A stretch of DNA of 25,859 nucleotides, taken from Sulfurovum sp. UBA1140 (GTDB lineage: Bacteria; Campylobacterota; Campylobacteria; Campylobacterales; Sulfurovaceae). This document shows positions 23,108-25,859 of this stretch, one piece after another (positions within the stretch are counted from its first letter, which is position 1; each line of letters begins with the position of its first letter). A model generated the notes under the pieces. That model saw nothing but the letters and a program-made list of their open reading frames with translations, was not told where the DNA came from and searched no databases. A program made the translations under genes and the position numbers. Where the stretch lies: NCBI GenBank assembly GCA_002311915.1, contig DCAF01000033.1, positions 1-25,859 on the forward strand, in the 5' to 3' direction.

Positions 23108-24912
23108 GATTTGCTATTGTTATTACCCTTTTTTCACTTTTTTGGCTAATGTTAATTTCAAGAATCTATCAAATCAGTATTAAATCAAACTACTATTACG
23201 AGAATCTTGCACACAACAATATTGAACGAAAATATTTTATTAAGCCTGTTCGTGGAGAGATTCTTGATAGAAATGGAGAGTTGTTGGCAGTGAATAAAAT
23301 TGGATTTTCAATTAAAATAGCTCCACATCTCAAAAAGAGTAGTAATGAGTTAAATCAGACCATCGAGAGTATTGTTAAAGAGTTCCCCGATTATAACAGC
23401 ACCAAGCTTTTAAAAAAATATACCAAAAAGAACTCGGCGTACAATCATAAATTTATTAAAATAATTGATTTTTTGAGCTACGATGATATGATTGGGGCTT
23501 ATCCCAAGTTAACAATTAATAAGTTATTAAAAATTGAGTCAGAGACCAAACGTTATTATCCTGTTGGAAATATGGCAACCCATGTGGTGGGGTATGTAGC
23601 ACGTTCTAATAAAAAAGATAATGCCAAAGATGATGTGGTTGCAAAAGTTGGCGTGGTTGGTAGAACAGGTTTAGAGCGACAATATAATGATGTGCTTCAA
23701 GGAGAGTTGGGTTATAGAATGGTCAGAGTGAGTGCGACCAATAGAGAGGTCTCTGAGATAGAGAAGAAAGAACCCCTTGAAGATCAAAACCTTGTACTTA
23801 ATGTAGATTTAAGGCTACAGAGAAAAATTAATGAACTCTTTGTAGATCAATCGGGTGTGGCAGTGGTGATGGATGTGAATGGAGATATTATTGCTGCGGT
23901 AAGTTACCCTTCGTATGATCCCAATCTTTTTGTAGGAGGTATCTCTTCTAAAAATTGGAAAGTTTTGATTAATGACTTTAATCACCCCTTTACCAATAAA
24001 ATTATCTCAGGTCTTTATCCCCCTGGTTCTACCATAAAAATGGGTATGGCTTTGGCATATGCTCAATCGGGTAAGGCATCATTAGATGCCAATGAGTATT
24101 GTAAAGGGTATATCAAACTGGGTAAAAATGGTCATAAGTTTAGATGTTGGTCAAGATGGGGACATGGCTCAGTTCCTTTGCGTAAAGCGATTCGAGAGAG
24201 TTGCGATGTCTATTTTTATAATAAGAGTCTGCAAGTGGGTATCGACATGATGTCCAAATATCTTAACACCTATGGATTGGGTGTTAAAACAGGAGTTGAT
24301 TTACCCCGAGAGAAATCAGGTGTTATCCCAACCAAAGCGTGGAAAATGAAACGCTATAAGCAACCATGGTATTTAGGAGAGACGATTATTGCCTCTATTG
24401 GTCAGGGGTATGACCTTATAACACCTCTTCAATTGGCACGTTATACAGCATTTTTAGCCACTAAAAAATTGCCAATACCTCATGTGGTACATAAGATTGC
24501 AGGTAAGTTGGTTGAACCAGAGTATCAAAAGCCAGAGCTTAATGAACACCATTTGGCAACCATTCGTCGAGGAATGTATGATGTCTGTAATACTCCAAGA
24601 GGAACGGCAAGAAGAGCCATGCACAATCTTCCTATTAAAGTAGCAGGTAAAACAGGAACATCGCAAGTGGTTTCGATTCCTCAAGGTGAAAAGAAAAGAA
24701 TGTTGGAGTCTCAGATGGAGTATTATAGCCGTTCTCATGCGTGGTTTACTTCATATGCACCGTTTGACAATCCTAAATATGTGGTCTCTATTTTGGTAGA
24801 GCATGGTGGACACGGAGGGAGTACCTCAGCACCCATTGCAGCAGAAATTTACAGATGGATGTATAAAAAAGGCTACTTTGAAGGGGGAGAAACTTCTATA
24901 GAGGTTGAGTAG
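23104..24912 (+). CDS. mrdA: Penicillin-binding protein 2 (peptidoglycan DD-transpeptidase MrdA)
   Basis: PBP2 crosslinks peptidoglycan during cell elongation with RodA and MreBCD. The 602-residue protein has a short cytoplasmic start and one membrane anchor (about 4-24). A pedestal domain follows, with VRGEILDRNGELLAVNK (49-65) and the RTGLERQYNDVLQG motif (187-200). The transpeptidase domain has SxxK as STIK (309-312, catalytic Ser309), SxN replaced by the PBP2-typical SCD (366-368), and KTGT (516-519). The start overlaps the upstream membrane-protein gene by four bases. rodA is not seen in the window. Complete and apparently functional. Confidence 0.96.
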   Translation: MRFAIVITLFSLFWLMLISRIYQISIKSNYYYENLAHNNIERKYFIKPVRGEILDRNGELLAVNKIGFSIKIAPHLKKSSNELNQTIESIVKEFPDYNSTKLLKKYTKKNSAYNHKFIKIIDFLSYDDMIGAYPKLTINKLLKIESETKRYYPVGNMATHVVGYVARSNKKDNAKDDVVAKVGVVGRTGLERQYNDVLQGELGYRMVRVSATNREVSEIEKKEPLEDQNLVLNVDLRLQRKINELFVDQSGVAVVMDVNGDIIAAVSYPSYDPNLFVGGISSKNWKVLINDFNHPFTNKIISGLYPPGSTIKMGMALAYAQSGKASLDANEYCKGYIKLGKNGHKFRCWSRWGHGSVPLRKAIRESCDVYFYNKSLQVGIDMMSKYLNTYGLGVKTGVDLPREKSGVIPTKAWKMKRYKQPWYLGETIIASIGQGYDLITPLQLARYTAFLATKKLPIPHVVHKIAGKLVEPEYQKPELNEHHLATIRRGMYDVCNTPRGTARRAMHNLPIKVAGKTGTSQVVSIPQGEKKRMLESQMEYYSRSHAWFTSYAPFDNPKYVVSILVEHGGHGGSTSAPIAAEIYRWMYKKGYFEGGETSIEVE

Positions 24913-24919
24913 AATTTTT

Positions 24920-24976
24920 ATGAAAAAAATGATGCTACTCTTTCTTTTGGTACTTGTTTGTTTAGTTTACTTTTAG
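24920..24976 (+). other. Possible hydrophobic micro-ORF after mrdA
   Basis: An 18-codon frame, MKKMMLLFLLVLVCLVYF then stop, begins 8 bases after mrdA. It resembles a bare signal peptide or membrane micropeptide and has no Shine-Dalgarno. It may be the broken start of a lost lipoprotein gene. Weak. Confidence 0.2.
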
Positions 24977-24980
24977 GAAC

Positions 24981-25028
24981 CGATGCCTTTAGCCCAATGC
25001 CAATAAATTGGCGAGGCTGAAGCCATCG
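24981..25028. repeat. REPIN-like long hairpin between convergent mrdA and the secreted micro-ORF
   Basis: The outer arms CGATGCCTTTAGCC (24981-24994) and GGCTGAAGCCATCG (25015-25028) pair over 14 positions with one mismatch and one G-U. An inner stem GCCAAT/ATTGGC (24999-25012) stacks inside. Both arms carry the core CTTTAGCC or GGCTTCAGCC, like the palindrome at 4473-4488. Two REP cores in inverted orientation make a REPIN-type unit. It may also act as a bidirectional terminator. Confidence 0.55.
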
Positions 25029-25144
25029 TTATTCTCGAAATCAGCGTGTTCATACATTAGATTATCTGCACCCAATACGATTGTTGGGCTAATAAATATA
25101 AGTGTAGATAGTGCAACACTTAGTTTTATAACTTTATTGTTCAT
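24989..25144 (-). CDS. Small secreted protein of 51 residues, 3' end formed by a REPIN-like repeat
   Basis: The frame from ATG 25144 encodes a clear Sec signal peptide (MNNKVIKLSVALSTLIFISP..., likely cleavage after VLGA, residue 26). A mature piece of only 25 residues follows, beginning DNLMYEHADFENN and ending GFSLANLLALG. GGAG seven bases before the ATG and a TATAAT box at 25170-25175 support expression. Residues 40-51 are encoded entirely by the palindrome at 24981-25028, so the original C-terminus may have been lost when that repeat inserted. It is not recognisable as any family. It lies 80 bases downstream of the PEBP-like gene but has its own promoter. Confidence 0.6.
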   Translation of the reverse strand: MNNKVIKLSVALSTLIFISPTIVLGADNLMYEHADFENNDGFSLANLLALG

Positions 25145-25153
25145 GTGAAATCT

Positions 25154-25189
25154 CCATATTTTTACTACTATTATAGTGTAAAAATATGG
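25154..25189 (-). promoter_or_regulatory. Dyad-enclosed promoter of the secreted micro-ORF
   Basis: CCATATTTTTA (25154-25164) and TAAAAATATGG (25179-25189) form a perfect 11-bp inverted repeat whose 14-base centre contains a minus-strand TATAAT (25170-25175), itself inside a smaller ACTA-TTA-TAGT dyad. This is operator-like geometry over a -10 element; a 5'-UTR hairpin is the alternative reading. Confidence 0.45.
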
Positions 25190-25224
25190 TTTTTATCCGT
25201 TTTTAATAAAAGATTTAATTATAT

Positions 25225-25788
25225 TTAATACTTCCCCAAACTAATATTGGCATCTCCAACCAACAGATACTCTCCCTCTACATTTGTAGGTTTATGTATG
25301 GCTTTAATATCAAGTGTGTACTGGTTACCACTTCCACCAGAGCAAGGTGGTAGGTAGGCACCCTCTTCTTTTCCAAATTGAACCCCTTGATGTTCTCTAA
25401 TAGATTTAACTCCTGTAGGAAGAGTAAATGTTTCTCCTTTAATTGATGGTAGGATTAGTGTAGAAGTTCCCTCTTTGATTGAATATCCTATTATTCCATG
25501 ACCACCATTGCTCATTCCTTTAAAGGTTTCATCTGAAAATGATAAAATAATATAGTTGGTTGTGCTGGGTAGATTACTGATACTTAAGGCAGGTGAGTTA
25601 CCTCCCTTTTTATTATACTCAGAGCAGACCTCATCTTTAGGTACGGTTTTTCCATCCCATTTCTTATCTGTAAATGTAATGTTTAGCTTTACTTTATCTT
25701 CAGAAATTTTATAGTCGGCTTGATGGGTATCGGTACAAGCATTAAAGCTTAGTGCCAATAGTATGGTCGTAAAGTAGATTTTTTTCAT
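25225..25788 (-). CDS. PEBP (YbhB/YbcL)-like lipoprotein
   Basis: A 187-residue exported protein. The start MKKIYFTTILLALSFNAC suggests a lipoprotein signal with Cys18 as the lipidated residue, although FNAC is a weak lipobox. The mature part resembles phosphatidylethanolamine-binding / Raf-kinase-inhibitor-like proteins: SPALSISNLPSTTNYIILSFSDETF (the SPPLxWxxxP and DPD region), a conserved His in GGHGIIGYSI, and YLPPCSGGSGNQYTLDIKAI (the YxGPCPPxGxHxYxFxxYAL region). Several canonical ligand residues are altered, so ligand binding is uncertain. AAAGGAAA precedes the ATG. The remaining 71 bases to the window end contain no recognisable feature. Confidence 0.65.
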   Translation of the reverse strand: MKKIYFTTILLALSFNACTDTHQADYKISEDKVKLNITFTDKKWDGKTVPKDEVCSEYNKKGGNSPALSISNLPSTTNYIILSFSDETFKGMSNGGHGIIGYSIKEGTSTLILPSIKGETFTLPTGVKSIREHQGVQFGKEEGAYLPPCSGGSGNQYTLDIKAIHKPTNVEGEYLLVGDANISLGKY

Positions 25789-25859
25789 GATTTTTTCCTT
25801 TGGTTTGTGTCTTAAGTATTTATCTAAATAGGAGCAAGAAACAATAATATTTAAGAACT

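Noticed and set aside
24454..24738. 94-codon open frame antisense to mrdA
   Set aside because: Low-complexity shadow of the transpeptidase domain with no start signal.
1..25859. Defence island, prophage, CRISPR array or biosynthetic cluster
   Set aside because: No cas, integrase, transposase, toxin-antitoxin, phage structural or multi-gene biosynthetic signatures were found; the only defence trace is the dead methyltransferase. No tRNA or rRNA was recognised either.

Overview
The window is about 26 kb of AT-rich chromosomal DNA from a Gram-negative bacterium. It carries LptA, LpxB, phosphatidylserine decarboxylase and PBP2. My best guess is a Campylobacterota (Epsilonproteobacteria) of the Sulfurovum/Sulfurimonas kind. 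The grounds are the protein flavour, the lptA-engB-GNAT-(MreD-like)-mrdA order, TATAAT-type -10 boxes with mostly no -35 element, and dense, often overlapping operons. Most of it is housekeeping; no prophage, integron, CRISPR array, rRNA or tRNA was seen.

Layout. 1-1601 (minus): truncated adk and, upstream of it, a membrane-anchored helical-repeat/retropepsin-like aspartic protease. 1712-4464 (plus): prs and lepA, overlapping by one base. 4465-5066: a REP-like palindrome and the wreck of a cytosine-5 DNA methyltransferase. 5067-6325 (plus): a small four-helix membrane protein, a ComF-like phosphoribosyltransferase and a DUF2892 protein. 6341-8742 (minus): lpxB, a FUN14 protein and metF. 8814-11808 (plus): serB, uppP and a DEAD-box RNA helicase. 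11882-17033 (plus): oadG-oadA-oadB (membrane oxaloacetate decarboxylase), a strong terminator, then ATP-dependent pckA. These two units both act on oxaloacetate. 17034-17512: a terminator and the C-terminal relic of an alanine/ornithine racemase-family gene. 17513-20953 (minus): a tight operon of an IscU-like scaffold, a ferritin-like protein, psd, a HAD phosphatase and a DUF445 membrane protein. 21103-24912 (plus): lptA, engB, an N-acetylglutamate-synthase-like GNAT, an MreD-like membrane protein and mrdA (PBP2), an envelope and cell-shape operon. 24913-25859: a REPIN-like hairpin, a 51-residue secreted mini-protein (minus) and a PEBP-like lipoprotein (minus).

The least ordinary items are: (i) an IscU-like protein whose first cluster-ligand cysteine is replaced by asparagine, translationally coupled to an unrecognised ferritin-like protein; (ii) a REPIN-like inverted repeat that supplies the last 12 codons of a small secreted ORF, whose -10 box sits inside a perfect 11-bp dyad; (iii) a helical-repeat/retropepsin fusion; and (iv) two gene relics (methyltransferase and racemase) in the loosest intergenic regions. 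I did not find a clear multi-gene defence or biosynthetic novelty. The IscU-like/ferritin-like pair is the best candidate for an undescribed functional module.
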